Part shown: in pieces, positions 46,801-57,047 of the stretch | Numbering within the stretch: the first letter of the stretch is position 1 | Layout of the letters: each line of letters begins with the position of its first letter | Position numbers and translations under genes: made by a program | Assembly (NCBI RefSeq): GCF_000410875.1 | Contig: NZ_AROI01000015.1 | Span: 1 to 64,000, forward strand | Direction of reading: 5' to 3' | Length of the DNA stretch: 64,000 nt | Origin: Halopseudomonas pelagia CL-AP6 | Lineage (GTDB): Bacteria > Pseudomonadota > Gammaproteobacteria > Pseudomonadales > Pseudomonadaceae | The notes under the pieces: generated by a model | What the model was told of the DNA's origin: nothing | Database searches by the model: none | The model's input: the letters and a program-made list of their open reading frames with translations, nothing else

Positions 46801-47964
46801 TCACGCCAGCGTAAATCCGGCAGCATCTAGCAGCGCTCGGCTCGCCTCAGGCATCTCACGGGGTAGAGTCAGCGTCAGCAGCGGGTTCTCGCGGCGCAGC
46901 GGATAGCTCTTGCGCAACTGGTCAAACCCTAGACGGCAAGCATCCCCCGCGTTTTCGGCGTGGCTGGCATTAAGCAACATACTGCGCATGCGCGCATCAT
47001 CATCGCGCACATCGTAGACGTAGCGCAGCGCTCGCTCGAGGATGTGGTCAACCGGCGTCTGCCCATCGACTTCCAGGCGTGCCACGCCACACGACGGCGC
47101 CAATGGCTCAAGCTGATGCTGCACCGGGCTGCCAAGAAAGGCACACAGCGCCTGATAAATCTGCTCGGTTCCACGCAACTTTCCATCCAGGCTGTAACCC
47201 GCTATGTGCGGAGTCGCCAGCGCACAGCTGGCAGCCAAATGCTGGCTTACCAGCGGCTCCTGCTCCCAGACATCCAGCGCCACCTGCAGATCCTTGCGCT
47301 CGGCCAGCACCCGTTGCAACGCCTGTGCTTCAATCACCGGACCACGGCTACTGTTGATTAGCCAAGCGCTCTGGCGTAAGCGCTCTAGCCGAGGCTGGTC
47401 GAATAAATGCCAGGTCGCATGGGCGCCTTCACGGGTCAACGGCACATGGCAACTGACTACATCCGCTTCCGCCAATAAGGTATTCAGGGTAACGAACCCA
47501 GCTTCGCCCCGTTCAGCCCGCAGTGGGTCACATAACAAGGTGCGTATACCCAATCCACGCAACGTGGTTGCCAGGCGGCTGCCCACCTGCCCCACGCCGA
47601 CGATACCTACCGTTCGGCTTTGCCACTTCAGGCCAGTACGTTCAGCCAGGGTCAGCAGACAACTGAGCACATATTCCACAACGCCTCTGGCATTGCAGCC
47701 GGGCGCACTGCTGACATGGATACCCGCCGCCGCAAGCCAGGGCAGGTCAAGATGGTCAGTACCTATGGTGCAGGTACCCACGAAGCGCACCGGCGTACCC
47801 TGCAGCAGCTCGGCACCTACCCGCGTCACCGAGCGCACCAACAGGGCATCGGCGTTGCGCAGATCGGCCCGCGTAATCTGCCGGCCAGGCAAGGTGGTAA
47901 TACGCCCCAGCGAGGCAAAAAAACCATCCAACAGGGGAATATTTTCGTCAGCAACGATGTGCAT
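46801..47964 (-). CDS. pdxB: Erythronate-4-phosphate dehydrogenase PdxB
   Basis: PdxB performs the second step of vitamin B6 synthesis. The 387-aa NAD-dependent enzyme starts MHIVADENIPLLDGFF at 47964. It has GTCTIGTDHLDLPWL, the nucleotide fold VGIVGVGQVGSRLATTLRGL, SSRGPVIEAQALQRVL, TPHIAGYSLDGK with the catalytic histidine, and a C-terminal dimerisation domain. Seven extra codons upstream (to 47985) are less likely to be translated. Confidence 0.95.
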   Translation of the reverse strand: MHIVADENIPLLDGFFASLGRITTLPGRQITRADLRNADALLVRSVTRVGAELLQGTPVRFVGTCTIGTDHLDLPWLAAAGIHVSSAPGCNARGVVEYVLSCLLTLAERTGLKWQSRTVGIVGVGQVGSRLATTLRGLGIRTLLCDPLRAERGEAGFVTLNTLLAEADVVSCHVPLTREGAHATWHLFDQPRLERLRQSAWLINSSRGPVIEAQALQRVLAERKDLQVALDVWEQEPLVSQHLAASCALATPHIAGYSLDGKLRGTEQIYQALCAFLGSPVQHQLEPLAPSCGVARLEVDGQTPVDHILERALRYVYDVRDDDARMRSMLLNASHAENAGDACRLGFDQLRKSYPLRRENPLLTLTLPREMPEASRALLDAAGFTLA

Positions 47965-47985
47965 TTCGGGGGGTTCCGTGACCAT

Positions 47986-48348
47986 TTGTCAGTAAGATCA
48001 ATATTGCCTCTTGCAGGAAAGATCTGCGACTGCTTTACTCAAACCCGTAAGTCTTAATGTGACCAATGAGTCGCAAAGCTTTTCTAAAAGCAACTCTAAT
48101 AGCGCTTCGGCACTTGTGCCATTTTGAAGAACCTGCCTGAATCCGCCGTAACGCCTGCAACTACCCATTGCATACGGCTGATTGTTCTTCTCACCCTCTC
48201 CCGTGCATAACAACAATGTCCACCACAACGGCCAGCGATCTGCTTGCCGGGGAATAACCGCTTTCCGGCCCGCTGGCCTACTGCCCTGACTTGCGCGACG
48301 GCTCAATGCTGCTCGCCCAGACCTGCACAATGACGGGAGACAGGGAAT
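47986..48348. other. Intergenic region between pdxB and the phaG-like gene
   Basis: This ~360-bp stretch holds no credible gene. It should contain the divergent promoters of pdxB and the PhaG-like gene, but I could not assign clear -35/-10 boxes. A minus-strand frame crossing it runs into the coding sequence of the PhaG-like gene and is a shadow. Confidence 0.5.
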
Positions 48349-49269
48349 ATGGATGCACAGACCGCAGTGATCAACAGCCAGGGGCTGTTCAACGTTCATA
48401 CCGCGTACTATGCCAGCCCGGCACCCCGCGGCACCATCATACTGGTTAATGGATCGCTGGCGACGACCACGGCCTTCGCTCAGACACTGCGCTTTCTGCA
48501 GAGCGATTTCAATGTCGTGTTGTTTGACCAGCCCTATGCCGGACAATCAAAAGCGCACAACCGTCATGATCAGCCCCTGTCAGCGGAGCAGGAGGCGCAT
48601 CTGCTACTGGACCTGATAACGCATTTTCAGGCGGATCATCTGCTGTCTTTTTCCTGGGGCGGCGCATCGGCATTGCTGGCCTTGGCGCAAAACCCACCGA
48701 GTCTACGCAAAGCAGTGATCATGGGCTTTTCGCCCGTAGTCAATCCGGCCATGCGTGCCTATCTGGAGAGCGGGATGCAAGTACTCTCCCAGTGCGACCG
48801 GCGCGGCGTGGCCGAACTCGTCAACAACACCATCGGCAAGCACTTGCCTTCACTCTACAAGCGTTTCAACTTCAGGCACATCTGCAGCCTGGACGAGCAT
48901 GAGTACCTGCAGATGGCCGCCCATGTCAGACAGGTTCTTAGTCTGGACAGCCACTGTTACCTGCAGGACGCCGAGTGCATCGATATTCCGATGCTGTTCG
49001 TCAATGGCGAACTGGACGAGTACACCAGTGCCAACGATGCGCTGCAGTTCAGACGCTTGATAGACAACTGTGAATTTGCCCGCATCGCCAATGCCGGTCA
49101 TTTTCTCGACGCTGAAAACAAACACGCATGGGAGCAGACGCGCGATGCAGTAATGGGTTTTTTGCTCCCCGCCGAGCGCACGGTCAAGGCCTCAACCTTT
49201 CAAGGGCGGCACCAGACCCTGCTTGGCGGCACCATTGAACCCTCGCCTGCCTTATTGGCCAGCCCATAA
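48349..49269 (+). CDS. phaG: PhaG/RhlA-type 3-hydroxyacyl-ACP transacylase or thioesterase
   Basis: PhaG diverts 3-hydroxyacyl chains from fatty-acid synthesis to polyhydroxyalkanoate; the relative RhlA makes rhamnolipid lipid tails. The 306-aa alpha/beta hydrolase reads IILVNGSLATTTAFAQTLRF, FNVVLFDQPYAGQSKAHNR, the nucleophile SFSWGGASALLAL, the aspartate in NGELDEYTS, and the histidine in AGHFLDAENK. It resembles PhaG more than RhlA in these motifs (NGSLATT, SKxHNR, TIGKHLPSL). No PHA synthase gene is nearby. It is single and flanked by unrelated genes. Confidence 0.82.
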   Translation: MDAQTAVINSQGLFNVHTAYYASPAPRGTIILVNGSLATTTAFAQTLRFLQSDFNVVLFDQPYAGQSKAHNRHDQPLSAEQEAHLLLDLITHFQADHLLSFSWGGASALLALAQNPPSLRKAVIMGFSPVVNPAMRAYLESGMQVLSQCDRRGVAELVNNTIGKHLPSLYKRFNFRHICSLDEHEYLQMAAHVRQVLSLDSHCYLQDAECIDIPMLFVNGELDEYTSANDALQFRRLIDNCEFARIANAGHFLDAENKHAWEQTRDAVMGFLLPAERTVKASTFQGRHQTLLGGTIEPSPALLASP

Positions 49270-49323
49270 CGCTATCTGCTGGGCACGGCGAGCCGGCGTA
49301 CCACGCCATGCTCGCCGGGCAGT

Positions 49324-49854
49324 TCAACCCGCAATGAACTCCTCACGCTCAAGCGATCGCCCTGCGCGGTAGACGCCCGTCAGCGCTTGAATGAAACGGG
49401 CCGGACGCTCAGGGAGCCCTGCATCCAAATACCGCACTACCTGGTCATGCACTGCACGCTGAAACGGCCCTGGGTCTGTTTCTTCACCACTGAGGTTGTC
49501 CAGGCTGACCCGGAACGGATGGGCCGCCGCGACGCAGAACATCCATTCCAGGGCCTGCGGCTTGACCTCTACCTGTTCAAAGGTGCGCTGCTGCTCGGCA
49601 TCGCGACCATCGGGTGCATACCAATAACCGAAATCCGCCAGTAAACGTCGTTCGGCCCCGGCCACACACCAGTGCGCCACTTCATGCAACGCACTGCGAA
49701 AGTAATCGTGGGCAAAGATAATCCGATGCTGAGACTGCTCGGCTGTAGCGGGCAGGTATTCGGGCTCCTGCCCGCCGGCCACCAGGCAAGTGTTGTAATC
49801 CAGCGCAAAGCACTCGGCAAAAAGACCAATCAGATCCTGACAATCGTGGGGCAT
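49324..49854 (-). CDS. epmC: Elongation factor P hydroxylase EpmC
   Basis: EpmC hydroxylates the modified lysine of EF-P. The 176-aa protein has the YfcM-family signature FAHDYFRSALHEVAHWCVAG, with the HExxH-like metal site, then DFGYWYAPDGRDAEQQ and FEQVEVKPQALEW. Whether this organism uses lysinylated or rhamnosylated EF-P is not shown here. Confidence 0.9.
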   Translation of the reverse strand: MPHDCQDLIGLFAECFALDYNTCLVAGGQEPEYLPATAEQSQHRIIFAHDYFRSALHEVAHWCVAGAERRLLADFGYWYAPDGRDAEQQRTFEQVEVKPQALEWMFCVAAAHPFRVSLDNLSGEETDPGPFQRAVHDQVVRYLDAGLPERPARFIQALTGVYRAGRSLEREEFIAG

Positions 49855-49987
49855 AATTTAGCTGGTTGAGTTCTTGAATTAAATAATAGGATTGAATAGC
49901 TGGGCTGTATTGCGTCGATGCACAACGCCGATGGACAACGCCGGGCAAGTTGTTAGGATAGGCCGCTTTTCTCCAGACCGAGCCACT

Positions 49988-51394
49988 ATGACCAGCAGAA
50001 GATCCGCCACCTACAAGCACCGCAGTGTAACAGAATTGCGTGTACTGATCTGGCTGGCCCTGCCCATCATCGCGGCGCAAATGGCCCACACCCTGCTGGG
50101 GTTTGTCGATACCGCTATGGCTGGCCGGGTCAGCGCACTGGATCTGGCCGCCGTCGCGCTGGGCAACTCTTTTTGGGTCCCGACCTTCCTGTTTCTGACC
50201 GGCGTACTGATGATCATCACCTCAAAGGTGGCGGCCAATAACGGTAGCGGGCACAACGAACGCAGCGGTGCGCTGGTGCGCCAGGGCGCCTGGCTCGGCG
50301 TGATCATCGGCATACTGTGCTGTGCATTTCTATTCTCGGTCGAACCGATCCTGCACTGGATGGACGTGCCGCCCGACCTGACAGCCATTACCATGGGCTA
50401 TCTGAAAGGCGTCGCCTTGGGTTTTCCCGCAGTAGCGCTGTACCAGGCCTTGCGCGGCCTGAGCGATGGTTTGTCGCAGACCAAACCGACCATGCTGATC
50501 GGCTTTCTTGGCCTGGCGCTGAATGTGCCCGCCAACTACATTCTGGTCTACGGCAAGCTTGGCTTCCCGGCCATGGGCGCAGTCGGCTGCGGTATCGCTA
50601 CCGCCCTGGTCATGTGGTTTATGCTCGGCTGCATGCTGGTCTACCTCAAGCGCTCGTCGCTATACAACGCCTGCCGGCTGTTCGAACGTTTCGACTGGCC
50701 ACGCTGGCAAGACCAGCGGCATCTGCTCGGCCTGGGACTACCGATCGGCATCGCACTGTTTGCCGAAACCAGCATGTTCTGCCTGATCGCACTGCTGATC
50801 GGCGGGCTCGGCGCGGTAGTGGTCGCGAGTCATCAGGTCGCGCTGAACTTCTCCTCGCTGACCTTTATGGTGCCTTTCAGCCTGGGCCTGGCGATTACCG
50901 TACGGGTAGGCCATAACCTCGGGCTGAACGGTGCCCGGGCTGGCTTGTTCGCCGCCAAGATGGGCTTGGGCGTCGCCCTGTTGTTTGCCTTTATTGCCGC
51001 CGCGATCATGTATGGCTTCGCCGACTGGATACCCCTGCTGTACACCAATGATCAGGCGGTGATCGGTCTGGCGGCGCAGCTGTTCATTTACGCCGCCATC
51101 TATCAATTCTCGGATGCCATCCAGGTGGCCTGCGCCGGTGCCCTGCGCGGCTATCAGGACACCCGCCTGCCGATGCTGCTAACGCTGATCGCCTATTGGC
51201 TGATCGGCCTGCCCAGTGGTTACGTACTGGGCCTGACCGATCTTCTCGGGCCAGCGCGGGGCCCGGCCGGATTCTGGCAAGGCCTGATTATCGGACTGAG
51301 CGCCGCCGCCGTGTTTCTCGGCTTGCGCCTGGCGTTTGTCGGTGCCAAGCGCAAACGCACGCACCCCTATGGCGTAGCAGGAAAAATCCAGTAA
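49988..51394 (+). CDS. MATE-family multidrug efflux protein (NorM-like)
   Basis: The 468-aa membrane protein has about twelve hydrophobic segments in two related halves, and MATE motifs such as LALPIIAAQMAHTLLGFVDT, ALRGLSDGLSQTKPTMLIG and GLPIGIALFAETSMFC. I chose the ATG at 49988 (MTSRRSATYKHRS), as in similar Pseudomonas proteins; the frame opens upstream at 49892. It probably exports cationic drugs by Na+ or H+ exchange. Confidence 0.9.
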   Translation: MTSRRSATYKHRSVTELRVLIWLALPIIAAQMAHTLLGFVDTAMAGRVSALDLAAVALGNSFWVPTFLFLTGVLMIITSKVAANNGSGHNERSGALVRQGAWLGVIIGILCCAFLFSVEPILHWMDVPPDLTAITMGYLKGVALGFPAVALYQALRGLSDGLSQTKPTMLIGFLGLALNVPANYILVYGKLGFPAMGAVGCGIATALVMWFMLGCMLVYLKRSSLYNACRLFERFDWPRWQDQRHLLGLGLPIGIALFAETSMFCLIALLIGGLGAVVVASHQVALNFSSLTFMVPFSLGLAITVRVGHNLGLNGARAGLFAAKMGLGVALLFAFIAAAIMYGFADWIPLLYTNDQAVIGLAAQLFIYAAIYQFSDAIQVACAGALRGYQDTRLPMLLTLIAYWLIGLPSGYVLGLTDLLGPARGPAGFWQGLIIGLSAAAVFLGLRLAFVGAKRKRTHPYGVAGKIQ

Positions 51395-51457
51395 CGCCTG
51401 TTTCGCCTGACGCAACACCGGCGTGCCATACTCGGATTCCGACCTCCCCAGAGAGAC

Positions 51458-52534
51458 ATGATGCGTCCCTTTGTGCTGATATTCGCCTGCTACTTGCTGC
51501 TCTCCGGCTGCGAACGTGCGCCCGAGGCCAGCCAACAAATGGACAATTATCTGGAGCGCGTCGGCCGTGTGCTGGATGCACCCTGGACGCAATTCGACAG
51601 CCAAAACCTCAGCCACTATCGCGTCGGCCCGCGCCGTCAGCGTATGTTACCCGTGGCCGCACAGCGGATCGGCATGCTTGACCTGCTGGTCGAATCGCGC
51701 CGCTGCCAGACCCTGCAGCAGAGCGTCAGCCAGCGCAACAGCAGCCTGGGTAAAGTGATGCCCTGGAGTCACCGACTGGCAGCCGATGGCGAACTGATTC
51801 GGGCCCTGGATGACTGTATCGAGGTCATCCATGACGACCCATCGCGTCAGGCACTACTGGCTGACCTGCAGCGCATCGCCACGACTAAGCGCGACGAACT
51901 GCATAGCGTATTCTGGAACGCGCTGAATGCTAGCAGTGAATTTGAGTATTACCTGCGCTTTGCCGATACTCCATTACCGGTTTCCAGCAGCGCATTGAGC
52001 GATCAATCGGCAATCAACGCCCTGCAACAGCTGACCGCCATCGGGCAAGCATTGCCCGGCCAGCTTCCGCCGCCGCGAGCCGTTCTGGAGGAGCACTTTC
52101 AGGCATTACAGCGCAGCCAACGCGGAAGCGAGTTGATCCACAGTCTTGCCCGGCTGACCCATATGCTCGAGCAGGCCACCGCCATGCTCGGCAGCGAGCG
52201 CGCGCAAAAACTTTGCCCACTGGGCCAGCCCACGCCGCGCTCGCAGATTCTGCTCAACGTATTTGTGACTTTCTATGCCGGTGAGATACAACCCTACCTG
52301 GCTCAGGTTCAGCGCCTGGGCCAGCCTTGGCAGCAAAGCCTTAGCGAGTTAGCACAGGTGCCGGCAATTCCCCAGGACACAAAAGCCTATTTGCAGGCGC
52401 TGGTGGGGTCAGAGGACTCGCTCTGGGCGCGCTACCAACAACAATTGGCCGCACACAGCGCAGCCTGGCAGGACGTATTGGGGCGATGCCAATCAAGCCC
52501 AGGGCAATCCGGCTGGCAAGATAGGCTCCAGTAG
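51458..52534 (+). CDS. DUF3080-family lipoprotein
   Basis: The 358-aa protein starts MMRPFVLIFACYLLLSGCER, a lipoprotein signal with the lipobox LLSGC. Helical soluble sequence follows (AQRIGMLDLLVESRRCQTLQ, MPWSHRLAADGELIRALDDC). It belongs to a Pseudomonas lipoprotein family (DUF3080) of unknown role. GAGAGAC precedes the ATG. REP-like repeats follow the gene. Confidence 0.8.
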   Translation: MMRPFVLIFACYLLLSGCERAPEASQQMDNYLERVGRVLDAPWTQFDSQNLSHYRVGPRRQRMLPVAAQRIGMLDLLVESRRCQTLQQSVSQRNSSLGKVMPWSHRLAADGELIRALDDCIEVIHDDPSRQALLADLQRIATTKRDELHSVFWNALNASSEFEYYLRFADTPLPVSSSALSDQSAINALQQLTAIGQALPGQLPPPRAVLEEHFQALQRSQRGSELIHSLARLTHMLEQATAMLGSERAQKLCPLGQPTPRSQILLNVFVTFYAGEIQPYLAQVQRLGQPWQQSLSELAQVPAIPQDTKAYLQALVGSEDSLWARYQQQLAAHSAAWQDVLGRCQSSPGQSGWQDRLQ

Positions 52535-52560
52535 CGACCGCTTCCCGGAACCGCTGGCGT

Positions 52561-52722
52561 GGGAGTGGCCGAGTTCCATCTCGGCCGACGGTGCTCGGCG
52601 CCACCCCGCTGTCGAGATGGAACTCGACAATCCCAGCAACAACCCAACCAGCATTTCATTTCCTGGAAAGAAAACCCGAACGCCCACTCCGCCCCTGGGA
52701 GTGGCCGAGTTCCATCTCGGCC
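52561..52722. repeat. REP-like palindromic repeat cluster (three units)
   Basis: Units at 52561-52586 and 52697-52722 are identical and contain GGCCGAGTTCCATCTCGGCC, a hairpin of its own. The unit at about 52610-52635 is inverted and related (TGTCGAGATGGAACTCGACA). They fill the gap between the DUF3080 gene and tusA, where Pseudomonas REP elements are usually found. Confidence 0.8.
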
Positions 52723-52751
52723 AGTAGGGCGTCAAAGGCGCGCGAACAACT

Positions 52752-52988
52752 CTATTGTTTGCGCAGGAGGTAACGGTACACGCCATCTGTTTCGCTGCGT
52801 TCGACCAGTTCGTGGCCAAGAAAGGAGCAGAAGCGCGGAATATCACGTTCGGTAGAGGGGTCGGTGGCCAGCACTTCGAGCAATTCCCCGGCCTGCATGT
52901 CACGCACGGCATTGTGCAACAGCATGACCGGTTCGGGGCACATCAGGCCTTGGGCGTCGAGTTGTTTGTCTGGCTGGTTGGCCGTCAC
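52752..52988 (-). CDS. tusA: Sulfur carrier protein TusA
   Basis: TusA relays sulfur for tRNA thiolation and other pathways. The 78-aa protein has the family signature [15 protein letters not shown] with the sulfur-accepting cysteine, and ends with the beta-strand region GVYRYLLRK. It lies in reverse orientation between the REP cluster and the monooxygenase-fold gene. Confidence 0.94.
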   Translation of the reverse strand: MTANQPDKQLDAQGLMCPEPVMLLHNAVRDMQAGELLEVLATDPSTERDIPRFCSFLGHELVERSETDGVYRYLLRKQ

Positions 52989-53142
52989 GGGCGTTTGTCC
53001 TGATATGGGATAAAGAAGTGGCGTAAAAAAGCATTATCCGTAAAAGCACAAGCACTTGCCAGCCGCGCTAACAGAGTCGACACTGTATGACAGAAGCGCC
53101 AATCAAGGTGCCATACATCACTTGATAAGCAAGGACTTATTG

Positions 53143-53427
53143 ATGATCAAAGTTATGATCGAACGTATTATTGCCGAAGGCCTCGAACAACCCTACGAAG
53201 AAGCTGCGCGTAAAGTCATTCAACAGGCAGTGCAGTCACCCGGTTTTATTTCTGGCGAGTCGTTCCGCGATCTGGAGCGGCCCAACCACCGCGTCGTCAT
53301 GGTCACCTGGCAGAACCGCCACTCGTGGGAACGCTGGGAAAATTCCCCAGCGCGCTTCGATAGCATCAGCGCTTTTGCTCCAATGCTGGAGGAAGAGGAG
53401 CGCATCACCCTGCTTGAGCCGCTATAA
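53143..53427 (+). CDS. Antibiotic biosynthesis monooxygenase (ABM) fold protein
   Basis: The 94-aa protein starts MIKVMIERIIAEGLEQPYEE after AAGGA. Residues such as SPGFISGESFRD, VVMVTWQNRHSWERW and the FAPMLEEEER end fit the dimeric ferredoxin-like ABM fold. Small ABM proteins have varied roles, and no substrate can be named. A longer frame opening at 53056 is not used. Confidence 0.8.
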   Translation: MIKVMIERIIAEGLEQPYEEAARKVIQQAVQSPGFISGESFRDLERPNHRVVMVTWQNRHSWERWENSPARFDSISAFAPMLEEEERITLLEPL

Positions 53428-53462
53428 CTGTTTGGGTAACCAGTTGAGCGGCCCGCAGCCAA

Positions 53463-54548
53463 TTAACTAAGGGTCTGAATCTTGAAGCTACCCGCGTGCA
53501 GAATACGCACGTGGCAGGTCACTTCTTCACGGTCGCTATAGAGTTGCTTGCAGGCGACCGTGGCTTTAACACCCGCCTCGTCCAGCGCATCCTGCACATG
53601 TTCCATGCATTGCAGCACTTCCTGATAGCGGCGCTTCATCGGCAGCTTGAAGTTAACGATCGCCTCGCGGCACCAACCACGACCCACCCAGCGTGCCAGC
53701 AGGGCGCTGGAGCGTGCCGGTTTGTCGACAATATCGCAGACCATCCAGTGCACAGTCTTTTTCGGCTTGAACAGGTAACCATCGGCCTGGACATGTTCTA
53801 CCTGGCCACTGTCCATCAGGCTCTGGGCCATCGGGCCGTTGTCCACCGCCACCACTTTCATATGCCGATTGACCATCTGCCAGGTCCAGCCACCCGGTGC
53901 TGCGCCCAGGTCTACCGCAGTCATGCCCGGTGCCAGACGCGCATCCCAGTCATCCCGTGGAATAAAATGATGCCAGGCCTCTTCCAGCTTCAGGGTTGAA
54001 CGGCTTGGCGCATCGCGCGGGACTTTCAGGCGCGGAATGCCCATCGGCCAGGGCGCGGCGTTGTTGGCCCAGGACCAACCGACAAACACCCGCGTGCCAC
54101 TCTCGAAACACAGGTGCAAACGTGGCATCTCGGTTTTAGCCGGGCGCACAAAGCGGGTCTTGGTCAGTGCTGATTCCAACGGTTTGCTGAGCTTTTTAGT
54201 CAGCGCGGCCATGGCTTTGCCGTCGTTGGTATCAGCCGTTTCCAGCCACATGCAGGAGGCGATTGGGCCCTTGGAACAGGCGGTGATGATCGGCGCGATG
54301 CGATCTTCCACCGGCACGTCTAGCCAACTGCCCAAGGCCCATTGCCGTACAAATATCAGCTGGCGAAAATTCAGCTTGTGCATCAGCCGCTCGGCGTCGC
54401 CTTCACCCGGGCAAACAAAGCGCACCAGCGCCGACCCGTCCTTGGTCACGGCGTAACCGGCAATGCCCTTGGCAGAGGACAGCTCCTGCATTTCAGCAGC
54501 CGCTTCGCCCTCAAATCCGGGACGGCAGTGCAACAACAATTCCTGCAT
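53463..54548 (-). CDS. rlmM: 23S rRNA 2'-O-ribose methyltransferase RlmM
   Basis: RlmM methylates C2498 of 23S rRNA. The 361-aa protein has an N-terminal THUMP-like domain and a Rossmann methyltransferase domain with the SAM motif TAVDLGAAPGGWTWQMV. The catalytic K-D-K-type residues include the aspartate in WMVCDIVDKPAR and the lysine in IVNFKLPMKRRY. The ATG at 54548 (MQELLLHCRPGFEG) matches the family start. Confidence 0.94.
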   Translation of the reverse strand: MQELLLHCRPGFEGEAAAEMQELSSAKGIAGYAVTKDGSALVRFVCPGEGDAERLMHKLNFRQLIFVRQWALGSWLDVPVEDRIAPIITACSKGPIASCMWLETADTNDGKAMAALTKKLSKPLESALTKTRFVRPAKTEMPRLHLCFESGTRVFVGWSWANNAAPWPMGIPRLKVPRDAPSRSTLKLEEAWHHFIPRDDWDARLAPGMTAVDLGAAPGGWTWQMVNRHMKVVAVDNGPMAQSLMDSGQVEHVQADGYLFKPKKTVHWMVCDIVDKPARSSALLARWVGRGWCREAIVNFKLPMKRRYQEVLQCMEHVQDALDEAGVKATVACKQLYSDREEVTCHVRILHAGSFKIQTLS

Positions 54549-54577
54549 GGTCTAGCTCCAGCATGATTTACCGGCCG

Positions 54578-56908
54578 CTACTCTACAGGCTGCGCCCTCC
54601 GGGTAGAAGCAGAATGCGACGGGGCGCCGACGGTCTCGGCGCGCAACTGCTGCGTGGCCTCGACCATCGCGGCCAAAGCTGCACGGGTTTCCGGCCAGCC
54701 GCGGGTCTTCAGGCCGCAGTCCGGATTGACCCATAGGCGTTCAGCCGGCACTACCCTGGCCGCCTTGCGCAGCAGCCTGACCATCTCCGCCACTTGCGGC
54801 ACGCGCGGGGAATGGATGTCGTACACCCCCGGCCCTATCGCATTCGGATAGGCGTAGTCAGCGAAGGCTTCAAGCAGCTCCATATCCGAGCGTGACGTTT
54901 CAATGGTAATGACATCCGCATCCATCGCTGCAATCGAATCAAGAATATGGTTGAACTCGCTGTAACACATATGGGTATGGATCTGCGTTGTATCCTGCAC
55001 CCCACTGGCGCTCAGTCGGAAGGCAGCGGCAGCCCAGTCCAGATACGCCGGTTGCGCCGCCGCACGCAGGGGCAAGCCTTCGCGGAAGGCCGGCTCATCG
55101 ATCTGGATGATGCCAATGCCGGCCGCCTCCAGATCCACCACCTCATCACGGATCGCCAGCGCCAGCTGCCGCGCACTCAGTTCACGGCTCACATCCTCAC
55201 GCGGGAATGACCACATCAGCATGGTGACCGGGCCAGTGAGCATGCCCTTCATGGGTTTGCTGGTGAGGCTTTGCGCATAGCGCGTCCACTCTACGGTCAT
55301 CGGCTTTGGTCGGCTGATGTCACCGAAGATGATCGGCGGCTTGACGCAACGCGAACCGTAGCTCTGCACCCAACCAAAACGCGAGAACGCATAACCGCTC
55401 AGTTGCTCGCCAAAATACTCGACCATGTCATTGCGCTCGGCCTCGCCGTGCACCAGTACATCCAGGCCCAGCACTTCCTGCTCGCGCACCACCAACTCGA
55501 TTTCCGCACGCATCGCACTGACGTAATCCGCCTCGGCCAGGCGGCCTTGCTTGAAGGCCTGGCGGCTGGCGCGAATCTCCGTTGTTTGCGGAAATGAACC
55601 AATGGTGGTGGTTGGCCAAGCGGGCAGTTTCAATGCCTGCTGTTGTAGCCATTCACGCTGCGGGTAGGCCGAGCTGCGCTGGCTGTGCTGTGTCTCTACT
55701 GCGGCCAGACGCTGCGCGACCGCTGGATCATGAATGCGCGCTGATTGCCGGCGCGCCTGTTGAATAGCATCCGAGGCCGCCAGTGCCTGACCCACGGCCG
55801 CATCCTCAGGCGTGTTGAGCGCGCGTGCCAGCAGGCTGACCTCGGCGACTTTTTGCGTCGCAAATGCCAGCCAGCCAAGCAGCTCTGCGTCCAGTTGATC
55901 CTCGCGCTGTAAATCCACCGGACTATGCAACAACGAACAACTCGGCGCGACCCACAGCCGTTCACCCCAGCGCTCCTTGGCCTGTGCCAACTGCGCCAAG
56001 GCCGCGCTCAGATCACAACGCCAGATATTACGGCCATTGACCACCCCCAGTGATAGCACCTTATAGCTCGGCAGCCGGTCAAGAATCAGCGGCAGTTGCT
56101 CGGGGGCGCGCACCAGATCCACATGCAGCCCCTCCACCGGCAGATTACAGGCCAGGCCCAGATTGTCTTCCAGCCCACCAAAGAAAGTAGCGACCAGTTT
56201 TTTCAGCGGCGCCCGCTGCAGCAGGTTATAAGCACTTTCATAGGCCGCCTTCCAGTCCGCCGGCAAATCCAGCACCAGCGCCGGCTCGTCGATCTGCACC
56301 CACTCCACGCCCTGCTCGGCGAGCCGATTGAATATCTGCACATAAACCGGCAACAGCCGTTCCAGCAGCTCTAGCCTGTCGAACTCCTCACCCTTGGCTT
56401 TACCCAACCACAGGTAGCTCAACGGGCCGAGCACCACGGGTTTAACCGCATGCCCCAGCGCCTGCGCCTCGGCTACTTCCTCAAACAGCTGCGTCCATTG
56501 CAGGCTGAAGCTTTGATCGCGGCTGAATTCAGGCACCAGGTAGTGATAATTAGTATCAAACCACTTGGTCATCTCGCAGGCAAAAGTCTCTTTGCCGCCC
56601 TGGCTAACACCGCGGGCCATCTGAAACAGCGTATCTAGCGTCGGTGCAGTGTCTGTAGCAAAGCGCGGCGGCACGGCGCCGACGGCCAGGCTGTGCGTGA
56701 GCACCTGGTCATACCAGGCAAAATCGCCGACCGGCAACAGATCCAGCCCGGCGTCCGCCTGCACCTGCCAATGCCGCGCGCGCAATTCGCGGCCCACCTG
56801 CAACAGTGCATCTTGTTCGATCTTGCCTGCCCAATAGGCCTCAAGTGCCTTTTTCAGTTCGCGGTCGCGACCGATGCGGGGGAATCCCAGCGAGTGAGCC
56901 AAAGCCAT
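54578..56908 (-). CDS. metE: Cobalamin-independent methionine synthase MetE
   Basis: MetE transfers a methyl group from methyltetrahydrofolate to homocysteine. From the ATG at 56908 ([18 protein letters not shown], after GGAGAAGG) it is 776 aa. The N-terminal barrel leads to the catalytic barrel with zinc ligands in [11 protein letters not shown], the glutamate region [14 protein letters not shown], and the cysteine in [12 protein letters not shown]. It is divergent from metR, which normally activates it. Confidence 0.96.
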   Translation of the reverse strand: MALAHSLGFPRIGRDRELKKALEAYWAGKIEQDALLQVGRELRARHWQVQADAGLDLLPVGDFAWYDQVLTHSLAVGAVPPRFATDTAPTLDTLFQMARGVSQGGKETFACEMTKWFDTNYHYLVPEFSRDQSFSLQWTQLFEEVAEAQALGHAVKPVVLGPLSYLWLGKAKGEEFDRLELLERLLPVYVQIFNRLAEQGVEWVQIDEPALVLDLPADWKAAYESAYNLLQRAPLKKLVATFFGGLEDNLGLACNLPVEGLHVDLVRAPEQLPLILDRLPSYKVLSLGVVNGRNIWRCDLSAALAQLAQAKERWGERLWVAPSCSLLHSPVDLQREDQLDAELLGWLAFATQKVAEVSLLARALNTPEDAAVGQALAASDAIQQARRQSARIHDPAVAQRLAAVETQHSQRSSAYPQREWLQQQALKLPAWPTTTIGSFPQTTEIRASRQAFKQGRLAEADYVSAMRAEIELVVREQEVLGLDVLVHGEAERNDMVEYFGEQLSGYAFSRFGWVQSYGSRCVKPPIIFGDISRPKPMTVEWTRYAQSLTSKPMKGMLTGPVTMLMWSFPREDVSRELSARQLALAIRDEVVDLEAAGIGIIQIDEPAFREGLPLRAAAQPAYLDWAAAAFRLSASGVQDTTQIHTHMCYSEFNHILDSIAAMDADVITIETSRSDMELLEAFADYAYPNAIGPGVYDIHSPRVPQVAEMVRLLRKAARVVPAERLWVNPDCGLKTRGWPETRAALAAMVEATQQLRAETVGAPSHSASTRRAQPVE

Positions 56909-57047
56909 AACCTTCTCCACAATATTTCACAATGTTTGATGTCGTGGCGCTATGGTCCGCTGCGGCGGCTACTGAATCAAACTCATCCTTTTAATGCTAA
57001 ACTTCGATTTCATTCATGTTGCATTTTATTCGTTGAGGCCCGCCGCC
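56909..57047. promoter_or_regulatory. metE-metR divergent promoter region
   Basis: This 139-bp gap holds both promoters and should hold MetR sites (TGAA-N5-TTCA type). I see partial matches (for example TGAATCAAACTCA at about 56971) but no clear consensus. It is too short for a cobalamin riboswitch, and no such box is visible. Confidence 0.5.

Noticed and set aside
47998..48546. Minus-strand 182-aa frame between pdxB and the PhaG-like gene
   Set aside because: It overlaps the coding start of the PhaG-like gene and has no recognisable domain.
56909..57047. Cobalamin riboswitch upstream of metE
   Set aside because: The gap is only 139 bp and shows no B12-box sequence; MetR control is the simpler explanation.
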